Below are positions 8,232 through 16,842 of a stretch of DNA of 64,000 nucleotides, piece by piece; the stretch's first letter is position 1, and the number at the start of each line of letters is the position of its first letter. Both the position numbers and the translations under genes were made by a program. The notes beneath the pieces are model-generated. The model saw only the letters and a program-made list of their open reading frames with translations. It had not been told where the DNA came from and searched no databases. Source of the DNA: Raineyella sp. W15-4 (lineage in GTDB: Bacteria; Actinomycetota; Actinomycetes; Propionibacteriales; Propionibacteriaceae). The stretch lies in NCBI RefSeq assembly GCF_033170155.1, contig NZ_CP137079.1:3410001-3474000 (forward strand), given 5' to 3'.

Positions 8232-9740
8232 ATGGGCAATCGGATCCACAACGCCGCGTACCAGAGCAAGGTGATGAGCGCTGAGGACGCCGCTGCACTG
8301 GTCAACGACGGAGACATGATCGGGGTCTCCGGCTTCACCGGTTCCGGTTATCCGAAGGCGGTGCCGATCGCTCTGGCCGCACGTGCCAAGGCGCTGCATG
8401 CCGCGGGGACGCCGTTCCGGGTCAGCCTGGCCACCGGCGCCTCCACCGCGCCCGAGCTGGACGGTGAGCTCGCGGACGCCAACGCGGTCAACTTCCGGAC
8501 CCCGTATCAGTCCGATCCGGAGACCCGCAAGAAGATCAACACCGGCGAGATCAACTACTCCGACGTCCACCTGTCGCACATCGCGCCGCAGTTCCGCAAC
8601 GGGTTCCACGGCACGATGCACCTGGCCGTCATCGAGCTGAGCGCCATCAAGGCCGATGGCTCGCTGGTCCCCTCGTCCTCGATCGGCAACAACCAGGCCT
8701 GGCTCGATCTGGCCGACCGGGTGATCCTCGAGGTCAACTCCTGGCAGTCCGAGGACCTCGAGGGCATGCACGACGTGCTGGGCAACCTGCGCAAGGTGCC
8801 GCTCGACTTCGCCATCCCGATCTTCCACGCGGGTGACCGGGCAGGCTCCCACTACCTGACCGTCGACCCGGCCAAGGTCATCGCCGTCGTCGAGAACGAC
8901 AGCCCGGACCGCAACTCGCCGTTCAAGCCGCTGGACGACGTGTCCAAGTCGATCGCCGGGCACCTGCTGGACTTCCTCGACCTCGAGGCGAAGGCCGGCC
9001 GGCTGCCCGACCCGATCCCGGCGATGCAGTCCGGTGTCGGCAACGTCGCCAACGCGGTGCTGGCCGGCCTGCTGCACGGCCAGTTCGAGAACCTCACCTC
9101 CTACACCGAGGTGATCCAGGACGGCATGGTCGACCTGATCGACGCCGGCAAGCTCGAGGTGGCCTCCGCCACGGCGTTCTCCCTGTCGCCGGAGTACGCG
9201 GCGAAGATGAACGACAACGCGAAGTTCTACCGGGAGAAGATCATCCTGCGTAACCAGGAGGTCTCGAACAACCCCGAGGTGATCCGCCGGCTCGGCGTCA
9301 TCGCCATGAACGGCATGATCGAGGCCGACCTCTACGGCAACGTCAACTCGACCCACATCATGGGCTCGCGGATGCAGAACGGCATCGGCGGCTCCGGCGA
9401 CTTCGCCCGCAACGCCGCACTGACCATCTTCGTCAGCCCGTCGGTCGCCAAGAACGGCGCGATCTCGGCGATCGTCCCGATGGTGTCGCACGTCGACCAC
9501 ACCGAGCACGACACCGACCTGGTGATCACCGAGTACGGCGTCGCCGACCTGCGCGGCAAGTCGCCGCGCCAGCGCGTCCCCGAGATGATCAAGGTCGCCC
9601 ACCCGGACTACCGGGCGGCGCTGAAGGACTACTACGACGTCGCGGTCAAGGTCGCCAACAGCCAGCACACCCCGCACGACCTCTCCCAGGCCCTCTCCTG
9701 GCACCAGCGGATGCTGTCCACCGGCACCATGAAGGGCTGA
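8232..9740 (+). CDS. Succinyl-CoA:acetate CoA-transferase / acetyl-CoA hydrolase family
   Basis: A 502-aa class I CoA-transferase of the Cat1/AarC/acetyl-CoA hydrolase family. The CoA-linked glutamate is predicted at residue 293 in YTEVIQDG, the equivalent of AarC Glu294, and a Gly-rich NGIGGSGDFARNA segment follows. In propionic fermentation this enzyme moves CoA between succinate and acetate/propionate, linking acetyl-CoA to the Wood-Werkman cycle. ATG 8232 has an ideal GGAGGA ribosome site. It is transcribed alone: 223 bp of leader precede it, and a strong hairpin at 9790-9820 follows. The exact acyl partner (acetate or propionate) is not decided by sequence. Confidence 0.9.
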   Translation: MGNRIHNAAYQSKVMSAEDAAALVNDGDMIGVSGFTGSGYPKAVPIALAARAKALHAAGTPFRVSLATGASTAPELDGELADANAVNFRTPYQSDPETRKKINTGEINYSDVHLSHIAPQFRNGFHGTMHLAVIELSAIKADGSLVPSSSIGNNQAWLDLADRVILEVNSWQSEDLEGMHDVLGNLRKVPLDFAIPIFHAGDRAGSHYLTVDPAKVIAVVENDSPDRNSPFKPLDDVSKSIAGHLLDFLDLEAKAGRLPDPIPAMQSGVGNVANAVLAGLLHGQFENLTSYTEVIQDGMVDLIDAGKLEVASATAFSLSPEYAAKMNDNAKFYREKIILRNQEVSNNPEVIRRLGVIAMNGMIEADLYGNVNSTHIMGSRMQNGIGGSGDFARNAALTIFVSPSVAKNGAISAIVPMVSHVDHTEHDTDLVITEYGVADLRGKSPRQRVPEMIKVAHPDYRAALKDYYDVAVKVANSQHTPHDLSQALSWHQRMLSTGTMKG

Positions 9741-9789
9741 GGTCGCCGGCGATCACCCGGTGACGGCCGTACGGCCAGCACGACCGCCT

Positions 9790-9820
9790 GGGGCGGGATC
9801 CGGAGTCCGGGTCCCGCCCC
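9790..9820 (+). terminator. Hairpin terminator after the CoA-transferase gene
   Basis: GGGGCGGGATCCGG (9790-9803) pairs with CCGGGTCCCGCCCC (9807-9820) around a 3-nt loop: 14 bp with a single G-U pair, 50 bp after the stop codon. No U-tract follows, which is common in high-GC actinobacteria. Confidence 0.65.
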
Positions 9821-9989
9821 GGTGACGTCCCACGTCCCGGTCGACGGGTCCGCTCGGACCATCGGCTGGCAACGGACTACGCTGTCGGAGGGCAACGGGC
9901 CGGGGGGCGACGCCGGATCCCCGACAACACGACGACCGACCCCAGGGCCCGCGCCGGGTGACGCGAGCCGTACGACCCCCGGAGGCACG

Positions 9990-11487
9990 ATGGCCAGGAG
10001 CATCTTCCAGATCGAGCTCGCCAAGGCCGTCGATCCGCTCGTCCTGGCGATCGACATCGGCTCCACCGCGAGCCGGGGGTCGCTCTACGACGCCCACGCG
10101 CGTCCGGCCGGCCAGCGGGTCAAGGTGGCCCACGCCTTCACCTCCCGCGCCGACGGGACCTCCACCATCGACCCGGACCGGGTGCTGGCCGAGGTGATCG
10201 AGATCATCGACGGCCTCGCCACCAAGGACCTCAAGGGCCGCCTCAGGGGCGTCGCCCTCGACACGTTCGCCTCGTCGGTGATCGGCATCGACCGCCAGGG
10301 GCTCGCCCTGACCCCCTGTTACACGTACGCCGATGCCCGGTCCGGCCAGCAGGTCGACGAGCTGCGCCGGCTGGTCGACGAGGACGCCATCCACGAACGG
10401 ACCGGGGTCCGGCTGCACTCCTCCTACCTGCCGGCGCGACTGCGCTGGCTCTCGGCGACCGACCCGCGGACCTTCGACAAGGTCGACCGGTGGGTGACCC
10501 TGGGCGAGTACCTGCACCTGCACCTGCTGGGACGTACGGCGGTGGGCACCTCCGCCGCCTCCTGGAGCGGTCTGCTCGACCGCCGCACCGGCGCCTGGGA
10601 CCCGGAGATGCTCTCGCTGTGCGGGATCGGCACCGGGCAACTGTCGACGGTCCGCGACCCCGACCAGCCGCTGGAGGCAGCGGACAACCGGCTGGACGCC
10701 CGCTGGCCGGCACTGAAGGGGGCCCAGTGGTTCGCCACCATCGCCGACGGGCTGGGCGCCAGCGTCGGGGCGGGGGCGACCGACAACCGGACGATCGGGG
10801 CCTCGGCGGCGACCTCGGGGGCGTTGCGGGTGATGGTGTCGGGCCCGCTGGAGCAGGTGCCGACCGGGCTGTGGTGCTACCGGGTGGACCGCCGCCGCTC
10901 GCTGCTCGGCGGTGCCGTCAACGACGTCGGGCGGGCGCTCAGCTGGGCCGCCAACACCCTGGCCCTGCCGCCGGAGCCGGCGCTCGGCCGGGCACTGCTG
11001 GCCGAGCCGTCCGAGGAGACTCCGCTGGTGCTGCCGTTCTTCACCGGTGAGCGGTCGACCGGGTGGGCCTCGCACGCCACCGCGATGATGACCGGCCTGC
11101 ACGCCGCCACCGATCCGGTGCAGCTCTACCGCGGGGTGGTCGAGGGGATCGGGCTGACTTACCGCCGGATCGCGGTCCAGCTCGTCACCCATGCCCCCGG
11201 GGCGGTCCGGGTGCTGGCCCAGGGTCGGGTCACCCAGGACCGCCCCGAACTGCTGCAGATCCTCGCCGACGTGATGGGCCGCCCGGTCGCGCCGGTGACG
11301 ATCAAGCGGGCGACACTGCACGGTTCGGCGCTGCTGGCGCTGGAGATGCTGGCGCCGGGTCTGGAGCGTACGCCCCCCCGACATGGGCCCGATCGCCGAA
11401 CCGCACCCGCGGCGGACGGCCTACTACTCGGAGCGGCTGGCGCGGTTCTCCGAACTGTACGACAAGGTGATCGCCGAGCGCTGGTGA
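9990..11487 (+). CDS. FGGY-family carbohydrate kinase (gluconokinase-like), frameshifted near 3' end
   Basis: ATP-dependent sugar kinase with an N-terminal LAIDIGSTASRGSLYD phosphate motif and C-terminal LPFFTGERSTGW and GAVNDVG segments, most like GntK-type gluconokinases. ATG 9990 has GGAGG upstream. As written, the frame runs into an atypical Arg/Pro-rich tail and ends at 11525. If one C is removed from the C7 tract at 11373-11379, the frame continues as PPDMGPIAEPH...YYSERLARFSELYDKVIAERW and stops at 11485-11487. That is the expected FGGY C terminus, so coordinates here follow the restored frame. A homopolymer sequencing error, a real mutation or phase variation are all possible. Confidence 0.8.
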
Positions 11488-11493
11488 CGTGCG

Positions 11494-11511
11494 ACGTTCC
11501 CGCGGGAACGT
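11494..11511. repeat. Perfect 18-bp palindrome ACGTTCCCGCGGGAACGT (copy 1)
   Basis: Perfectly self-complementary 18-mer immediately after the restored stop codon of the FGGY kinase. Related copies lie at 42176-42190, 42982-42997 and 45025-45046. No U-run follows, so it is not an obvious terminator. Confidence 0.8.
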
Positions 11512-11615
11512 ACGAGCGCTGGTGAAGTGACCGGAGACACGTCCGGCGTGCCGTCGTCCGGTGCATCGGGGCCGGTCCGGCCTCCCCCGCCCCTCGGCGG
11601 GAGAACAATGCGCCT

Positions 11616-12392
11616 GTGAGCGAGACCGGCGAACTGACCCTGGAGACCCGCGGCGCGACCGCCCTGATCACCATCGACCACCCGCGCAAGCGCAACGCGA
11701 TGACCACAGCGATGTGGTCCGCCTGGCCGGCGCTGATGGAGCAGGTGGTGGCCGACGACGCCGTCCGGGTGGTCGTCATCACCGGCGCCGCCGGGCACTT
11801 CTGCGCCGGCGCGGACATCAGCGAGCTCGACACCATCCTCGACAACGACCGCCCGACCACCGCCCACGAGGCCATCGCGCGCTGCCCCAAACCGACGATC
11901 GCCGCGGTCAACGGGTCGTGCGTCGGCGGTGGCGTGCTGATGGCCGGCGCCTGCGACATCCGGATCGCCGGGCTGTCGGCCCGCTTCGGGGTGCCGCCGG
12001 CCAACCTCGGCCTGGTCTACCCGCCGATCCCGCTGGAGCGGCTGGTGAGGCTGATCGGCCCGGCCGCAACGAAGTACCTGGTCTTCACCGCCGGCCTGAT
12101 CGGCGGTGAGCGCGCCCGCCACATCGGTCTGGTCGACGAACTGCTGCCCGACGACGTCGTGCTGCACCGCGCCCTGGTGCTGGCCGACGACATCGCCAAG
12201 CGGTCCCAGCTGTCGATCCAGGCGACCAAGGACCTGGTGGACCGGATGGTCGACCGTACGCTGACTGCCCAGCGGGTCGCCGCCTGGATGGAGCAGGTGG
12301 CGACCAGCCCCGACCTGGCCGAGGGGACGGCGGCCTTCCTGGCCCGCCGGTCCGCGCAGTTCAGCTGGAACGGCGCCGGCCTGCCGGAGTGA
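11616..12392 (+). CDS. Enoyl-CoA hydratase/isomerase family protein
   Basis: Crotonase-fold enzyme of 258 aa. The two oxyanion-hole segments are present: HFCAGADISEL at about residue 64 and NGSCVGGGVLMAGACDIRIA at about residue 98. The second region has the Gly-rich turn but not the canonical paired Glu residues of short-chain enoyl hydratases, so the reaction may differ (hydration, isomerisation or another acyl-CoA reaction). GTG 11616 is chosen for a GGCGGGAG site upstream and homology from the start. It sits alone after the FGGY kinase, with 128 bp between. Substrate is not deducible. Confidence 0.82.
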   Translation: MSETGELTLETRGATALITIDHPRKRNAMTTAMWSAWPALMEQVVADDAVRVVVITGAAGHFCAGADISELDTILDNDRPTTAHEAIARCPKPTIAAVNGSCVGGGVLMAGACDIRIAGLSARFGVPPANLGLVYPPIPLERLVRLIGPAATKYLVFTAGLIGGERARHIGLVDELLPDDVVLHRALVLADDIAKRSQLSIQATKDLVDRMVDRTLTAQRVAAWMEQVATSPDLAEGTAAFLARRSAQFSWNGAGLPE

Positions 12393-12419
12393 GGCCGCGA
12401 CGGCCGGCCCGCATCGTCA

Positions 12420-12450
12420 CCTGTGAGACCGGCGGCGGACGCCTCACAGG
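12420..12450. promoter_or_regulatory. Inverted repeat CCTGTGAG-N15-CTCACAGG upstream of ald
   Basis: Perfect 8-bp arms at 12420-12427 and 12443-12450, spaced by 15 nt, lie 28 bp after the enoyl-CoA hydratase stop and 194 bp before ald. It could terminate the upstream gene or be an operator, for example for the Lrp-type protein encoded at 15372. Confidence 0.4.
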
Positions 12451-12643
12451 GCGCGCCGTCCGCCGAGGATTCTTCGCGATCGATGCGCTCGACGCCCCAC
12501 GGAACGCGTCCACCGGGCGCTCCGGGCCGCGGTTTCTGCGGTTTTGCGTTCCACACCTCCCTGTGCGGACCCGACCATTCGAGACTCACACCCATCGGTG
12601 CCGCGGAGGGTCCGTGGCACCGCTGAATCGGAGGTCTTCACAG

Positions 12644-13762
12644 ATGAGGATTTCAGTTCCCGCCGAGATCAAGAACAACGAGTACCGGGTCGCCGTCACG
12701 CCGTCCGGCGTACACGAGCTGGTGCGCCACGGTCACGAGGTCTTCGTCCAGGCCGGGGCCGGCGTCGGCTCGTCCTTCGCCGACGCGGAGTACGCCGCCC
12801 AGGGCGCCACCATCGTCGACGGCGCCGAGGACACCTGGGCCGCGGGCGAGATGGTGATGAAGGTCAAGGAACCGGTCGCCCAGGAGTACGACCGGCTGCG
12901 CGACGACATGGTGCTGTTCACCTACCTGCACCTGGCCGCCGACCGGCCGCAGACCGAGGCGCTGCTTGCCGCCGGCACGACGGCGATCGCCTACGAGACG
13001 GTGCAGTTGGCCAGCGGGATGCTCCCCCTGCTCTACCCGATGTCCGAGGTGGCGGGCTGCCTCGCCCCGCAGGTCGGCGCCCACGCGCTGATGAAGGCCA
13101 ACGGCGGCCGGGGCGTCCTGATGGGCGACGTCGGCGGTGTGCAGAACGCCAAGGTGGTCGTGCTGGGCGGCGGCGTCGCCGGCCAGAACGCGGCGAACGT
13201 CGCCCTCGGCCTGGGCGCCAACGTCACCGTCCTGGACACCGACCTCGACAAGCTCCGGATGACGTTCTGGCGCTACGGCAACCGGGTCCAGGGCATCACC
13301 TCGACCGCCCTCGCCGTCCGCGAGCAGGTGCTGGCCGCCGACCTGGTCATCGGCACCGTGCTCATCCCCGGCGCGAAGGCGCCCAAGCTGGTGACCAACG
13401 AGATGGTCTCCCGGATGAAGCCGGGATCGGTGCTCGTCGACGTCGCCATCGACCAGGGCGGCTGCTTCGAGGACTCACACGCCACCACCCATGACGACCC
13501 AACGTTCCGGGTGCACGGGTCGACGTTCTACTGCGTGGCGAACATGCCCGGAGCGGTCCCGAACACCTCCACCTGGGCGCTGGCCAACGCGACACTGCCG
13601 TACGCGACCAAGCTGGCGGACAAGGGCTGGCGGCAGGCCTGCCTCGACGACCCGGCGCTCGCCAAAGGCCTGAACACCTCGGCCGGGCTGCTCACCTGCC
13701 GCCCGGTGGCCGACGCGTTCGCACTCGAGTCCGTCGCGACCCAGTACGTCCTCACTGCCTGA
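12644..13762 (+). CDS. ald: Alanine dehydrogenase
   Basis: NAD-dependent reversible oxidative deamination of L-alanine to pyruvate and ammonia. The 372-aa protein aligns over its whole length with the family. It has the N-terminal MRISVPAEIKNNEYRVAVTP, the HEVFVQAGAG segment, a KVKEP substrate lysine at about residue 75, the Rossmann VVVLGGGVAGQNAA at about residue 170, and DQGGCFE near residue 270. ATG 12644 is preceded by GGAGG. A ~250-bp upstream region with an inverted repeat suggests regulation. The following hairpin, alanine/glycine-type permease and Lrp-type regulator make an alanine-use module. Confidence 0.96.
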   Translation: MRISVPAEIKNNEYRVAVTPSGVHELVRHGHEVFVQAGAGVGSSFADAEYAAQGATIVDGAEDTWAAGEMVMKVKEPVAQEYDRLRDDMVLFTYLHLAADRPQTEALLAAGTTAIAYETVQLASGMLPLLYPMSEVAGCLAPQVGAHALMKANGGRGVLMGDVGGVQNAKVVVLGGGVAGQNAANVALGLGANVTVLDTDLDKLRMTFWRYGNRVQGITSTALAVREQVLAADLVIGTVLIPGAKAPKLVTNEMVSRMKPGSVLVDVAIDQGGCFEDSHATTHDDPTFRVHGSTFYCVANMPGAVPNTSTWALANATLPYATKLADKGWRQACLDDPALAKGLNTSAGLLTCRPVADAFALESVATQYVLTA

Positions 13763-13771
13763 ACGGGCACC

Positions 13772-13804
13772 CGTGGGGGTGGGCGCACGGCGCCCACCCC
13801 CACG
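13772..13804 (+). terminator. Strong hairpin between ald and the permease gene
   Basis: CGTGGGGGTGGGCGC (13772-13786) pairs perfectly over 15 bp with 13790-13804 around a 3-nt loop, beginning 9 bp after the ald stop and ending 41 bp before the permease ATG. It could be a full or partial terminator that lowers permease expression relative to ald. Confidence 0.65.
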
Positions 13805-13845
13805 CTTCCACGGAGACGATCCCTCGGAGACAAAGGAGTCCCGAC

Positions 13846-15333
13846 ATGACCTCCCCCACGACCACAGCGCCCGCCCACTCCCCGACCAGTACCAGCACCC
13901 CACCTGTCCACGACGAGCCGCAGCTGACCCGCGGCCTGAGGAACCGCCACCTACAACTGATCGCCATCGGCGGTGCCATCGGGACCGGCCTGTTCCTCGG
14001 CTCCGGACGTACGATCCACCTCGCCGGACCGTCGATCCTCCTCGTCTATGCCATCATCGGCTTCTTCCTCTTCTTCGTGATGCGGGCGATGGGCGAGCTG
14101 CTGCTCTCCAACCTGGCCTACAAGTCGTTCGCCGACTTCGTCACCGACCTGATCGGGCCGTGGGCCGGCTTCTACATGGGCTGGACGTACTGGATGTGCT
14201 GGGTGGTGATCGGCATCGCCGACACCACCGCGATCACCGGCTACCTCGGCCTCTGGTTCCCGGACCTGCCCAAGTGGATCCCTGCCGTCTGCGTCGTCCT
14301 GCTCCTGACCGGCCTGAACATGGTCGCGGTCAGGGTGTTCGGCGAGCTCGAGTTCTGGTTCGCGATGATCAAGATCGTCACGATCGTCGCGCTGGTGCTG
14401 ATCGGCGGCTACCTGGCCGTCACGGCGTTCCACCCGCCGCAGGCGGCCGCACCCGCGGCGTCCTTCGCCCACCTGTGGGACCGCGGGGGCTTCTTCCCGA
14501 CCGGCACCATGGGCTTCCTGGCCGGGTTCCAGATCGCGATCTTCTCGTTCCAGGGCATCGAGATGGCCGGCACCGCCGCCGCCGAGACCGCCGACCCGCA
14601 GAAGAACCTGCCCAAGGCGATCAACGCGATCCCCGCCCGCGTGCTGGTCTTCTACGTGCTCGCGCTGGCCGTGATCATGTCGGTGCAGCCCTGGGACCTG
14701 ATCGACCCGGACACCAGCCCGTTCGTGGAGATGTTCAGCTTCATCGGCATCCTGGTGGCGTTCCACGTGATCAACTTCGTGGTGCTCACCTCTGCGGCGT
14801 CCTCGGCCAACTCGGGGGTCTTCTCGACCTCCCGGATCATGTACGGCCTGGCCCGGGAGAAGAACGCGCCGCAGCGCTTCGCCTTCCTCTCGTCGCGGCA
14901 CATCCCCCGCAACGCACTGGTCCTGACCGCGGTGTGCATCTCCCCGGCCATCGTGCTGGTGATGCTCAGCGCCACCGTCATGGACGCCTTCAGCCTCGTC
15001 GCCGGTGTCTCCTCGGTGCTCTACATCTCGGTGTGGGGCCTGATCCTGGTCAGCTATCTGGTCTATCTGAGGAAGTTCCCCGAGCGCCATGCGGAGTCGA
15101 CCTTCAAGGTGCCGGCCGGCAAGGTGATGTCCTGGGTGTCACTGGTCTTCTTCGCGCTCATCTTCGTGGTGCTGGGGATGGCCAGGGAGTCCCGCATCGC
15201 CCTGTTGGCCGCCCCGATCTGGATCGTCTGCCTGGCCGTCGTCTACCGGATGCTGCGCCACACCCGGATGAGCGCCGAACCCATCGACTTCGACGCCGAA
15301 CGGGTCAGGGCGGCCGAGGAACTGCGCCACTAG
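13846..15333 (+). CDS. cycA: Amino acid permease, CycA-like (D-Ala/D-Ser/Gly proton symporter family)
   Basis: APC-superfamily transporter of 495 aa with 12 predicted membrane segments. The N-terminal LTRGLRNRHLQLIAIGGAIGTGLFLGSG is the AAT-family signature. MGELLLSNLAYKSFADF and GPWAGFYMGWTYW, followed by FGELEFWFAMIKI, are especially CycA-like. It lies downstream of ald with a hairpin in between and upstream of an Lrp-type regulator, so import of alanine or glycine for Ald is the likely role. A serine/threonine-rich N-terminal extension of about 30 residues precedes the core. ATG 13846 has GGAG 7 bp upstream. Confidence 0.88.
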   Translation: MTSPTTTAPAHSPTSTSTPPVHDEPQLTRGLRNRHLQLIAIGGAIGTGLFLGSGRTIHLAGPSILLVYAIIGFFLFFVMRAMGELLLSNLAYKSFADFVTDLIGPWAGFYMGWTYWMCWVVIGIADTTAITGYLGLWFPDLPKWIPAVCVVLLLTGLNMVAVRVFGELEFWFAMIKIVTIVALVLIGGYLAVTAFHPPQAAAPAASFAHLWDRGGFFPTGTMGFLAGFQIAIFSFQGIEMAGTAAAETADPQKNLPKAINAIPARVLVFYVLALAVIMSVQPWDLIDPDTSPFVEMFSFIGILVAFHVINFVVLTSAASSANSGVFSTSRIMYGLAREKNAPQRFAFLSSRHIPRNALVLTAVCISPAIVLVMLSATVMDAFSLVAGVSSVLYISVWGLILVSYLVYLRKFPERHAESTFKVPAGKVMSWVSLVFFALIFVVLGMARESRIALLAAPIWIVCLAVVYRMLRHTRMSAEPIDFDAERVRAAEELRH

Positions 15334-15359
15334 CCTTTTCCGCGGGGAGCCGCGCAGCG

Positions 15360-15365
15360 TAGTGT
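15360..15365 (+). promoter_or_regulatory. -10 box of a leaderless lrp-type gene
   Basis: TAGTGT at 15360-15365 ends 6 bp before the GTG at 15372, a spacing typical of leaderless actinobacterial transcripts. No Shine-Dalgarno sequence precedes the GTG. Confidence 0.45.
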
Positions 15366-15371
15366 CTTCCC

Positions 15372-15887
15372 GTGGCAAAGCAGCCGAATCCCCGCCCCGT
15401 CCCATCGGCCGGCAAGGGGCACCGACACAGGCAGCTCGACGCCATCGATCACCAGATCATCCGGCTCCTGATGCGGAACGGCCGGATGAGCAACGCAGCC
15501 CTCGCGGCCGCCACGGCGACCGCGGAGTCCACCAGCCACGCACGGATCCAAGCCCTCGTCGACTCGGGGGTGATCAGGGGATTCCACGCGGAGGTGAACG
15601 CCGCGGCCATCGGGCGGCCGCTGCTGGCGCTGATCTCGGTCCGGATCCACCCGGGCATGCGCGAGGAGCTCGAGCCGCAGGCCCAGCGCCTGGCGAAGTT
15701 GCCCTGTGTCGTGCACCTGTTCTTCACCTCCGGCCAGGCCGATCTGGTCATCTGGGTGGCGGTGCCCGATTCCCACGCCCTGCGCGATTTCGTGCTGACA
15801 GACCTCAACGCCCACAAGGAGATCGCCGGCACGGAGACCAGCGTGGTGCTGCAGCACTGGCGCGGGGAGGTCGACACCGTGGCCTGA
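15372..15887 (+). CDS. Lrp/AsnC-family transcriptional regulator
   Basis: A 171-aa feast/famine regulator. The N-terminal winged helix-turn-helix (LDAIDHQIIRLLMRNGRMSNAALAAATATAESTSHARIQALVDSGVIRGF, residues ~23-72) is followed by the RAM ligand-binding domain (LLALISVRI...). It ends with a short C-terminal tail. It lies 38 bp after the CycA-like permease and close to ald, so it is probably an AldR-type alanine-responsive regulator of this module; that role is inference. An ~18-residue basic N-terminal extension precedes the HTH. GTG 15372 is likely the first base of the mRNA. Confidence 0.9.
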   Translation: MAKQPNPRPVPSAGKGHRHRQLDAIDHQIIRLLMRNGRMSNAALAAATATAESTSHARIQALVDSGVIRGFHAEVNAAAIGRPLLALISVRIHPGMREELEPQAQRLAKLPCVVHLFFTSGQADLVIWVAVPDSHALRDFVLTDLNAHKEIAGTETSVVLQHWRGEVDTVA

Positions 15888-15901
15888 GCCGCGGGCTCGG
15901 G
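15883..15901. terminator. Short hairpin between convergent genes
   Basis: CCTGAGCC (15883-15890) pairs with GGCTCGGG (15894-15901), one G-U pair, 3-nt loop. It overlaps the stop codon of the Lrp-type gene and precedes the end of the convergent dioxygenase gene. Confidence 0.4.
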
Positions 15902-15923
15902 TGGGCGTCGACCCCGCCGAGCG

Positions 15924-16745
15924 TCAGTGATCCGACCCCGGCACCTCCCCGAAGCGGAAGCTGGAAGAGTCGATCGCACCCATGAAGTCGTGCTCATGGT
16001 AGATCCGTACGCCCGGCTCGGCTTCGGCGGCGCCCACCGCCACCATCAGCGGGATCAGGTGGTCCTCGGCCGGGTGGCTCGCCCGGGCGCCGGGGGCCGT
16101 GTCCCAGTGCAGCAGGCGCTGCGTACGCTCCTCGACCGGCCCCTCGACCAACGTCGTGTTGAGCCAGCCGCCGAAGGCCGTCGAGGCGGGGCCCGCACTC
16201 GGACCGAAGTTGGCGAGGTTGTGGTAGCTGAAGCCGCTGCCGACGATCAGCACACCCTCGTCGCGCAGCGGGGCCAGCGCCCGGCCGGCGGCCAGGTGCG
16301 CGGCGGGGTCGTAGCCGCGCTTGAGGGAGAGCTGCAGGATCGGCACGTCGGCCTGCGGGTAGACGACGTAGAGCGGGGCGAACATCCCGTGGTCGTAGCC
16401 GCGACGGCCGTCGTAGCGGGTGGTGATGCCGGCGTCCTCGAGCAGCTGGCCGACCCGGGCGGCGACGTCCGGGGCACCGGGCGCCGGGTACTGGATCCGG
16501 TAGGTGAACTCGGGGAAGCCGCCATAGTCGTAGATCATCGGCGGGTGCTCGCCGGTCTGGACGGTGAACTCGCGCTCCTCCCAGTGGCCGGAGATGACGA
16601 GCACCGCCCGCGGGGTGAGACCGAGTTCGACGGGGATGGCTTGCAGGGATGCCTCGAGCCTCTCCATCCCCGGCATCAGGTCCTTGATCCACGGCCACGG
16701 CCCACCGCCGTGCGAGACGAAGTAGGTGGGCAGGCGCGTGCTCAT
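15924..16745 (-). CDS. Class III extradiol (DODA-type) ring-cleavage dioxygenase family protein
   Basis: A 273-aa LigB-superfamily protein like YgiD/4,5-DOPA dioxygenase. Metal-site histidines are visible in YFVSHGGGPW (N terminus), VLVISGHWEE, and GYDHGMFAPLYVVYP; GSGFSYHNL is the other conserved segment. The real substrate of bacterial homologues is generally unknown. ATG 16745 is chosen for AGGAGTC upstream and because family homology begins at TRLPTYFVSHGG. It stands alone, with a palindromic site (16818-16842) about 75 bp upstream of its start that overlaps the end of the neighbouring gene. Confidence 0.85.
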   Translation of the reverse strand: MSTRLPTYFVSHGGGPWPWIKDLMPGMERLEASLQAIPVELGLTPRAVLVISGHWEEREFTVQTGEHPPMIYDYGGFPEFTYRIQYPAPGAPDVAARVGQLLEDAGITTRYDGRRGYDHGMFAPLYVVYPQADVPILQLSLKRGYDPAAHLAAGRALAPLRDEGVLIVGSGFSYHNLANFGPSAGPASTAFGGWLNTTLVEGPVEERTQRLLHWDTAPGARASHPAEDHLIPLMVAVGAAEAEPGVRIYHEHDFMGAIDSSSFRFGEVPGSDH

Positions 16746-16817
16746 GGTGACTCCTGGGGTCCGTCGGCCGCCCCGGGGCGGTTCCCCGGCCGGTCCGGTC
16801 TCCACCCTAGAAGCATA

Positions 16818-16842
16818 TAGTTCAATGGTCAACTAGTTTGAC
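16818..16842. promoter_or_regulatory. Overlapping palindromic operator-like site upstream of the dioxygenase gene
   Basis: GTCAA-CTAGT-TTGAC (16828-16842) and TAGTT-N8-AACTA (16818-16835) are two interlocking inverted repeats in an AT-rich patch, unusual for this genome. The patch overlaps the last bases of lerI and includes TATATGCT on the minus strand as a -10 candidate for the dioxygenase gene. The form is MarR/GntR-like; the regulator is unknown. Confidence 0.5.

Noticed and set aside
11608-11619. Four-codon leader ATGCGCCTGTGA overlapping the GTG of the enoyl-CoA hydratase gene
   Set aside because: Too short to support; the overlap with GTGA may be coincidence.
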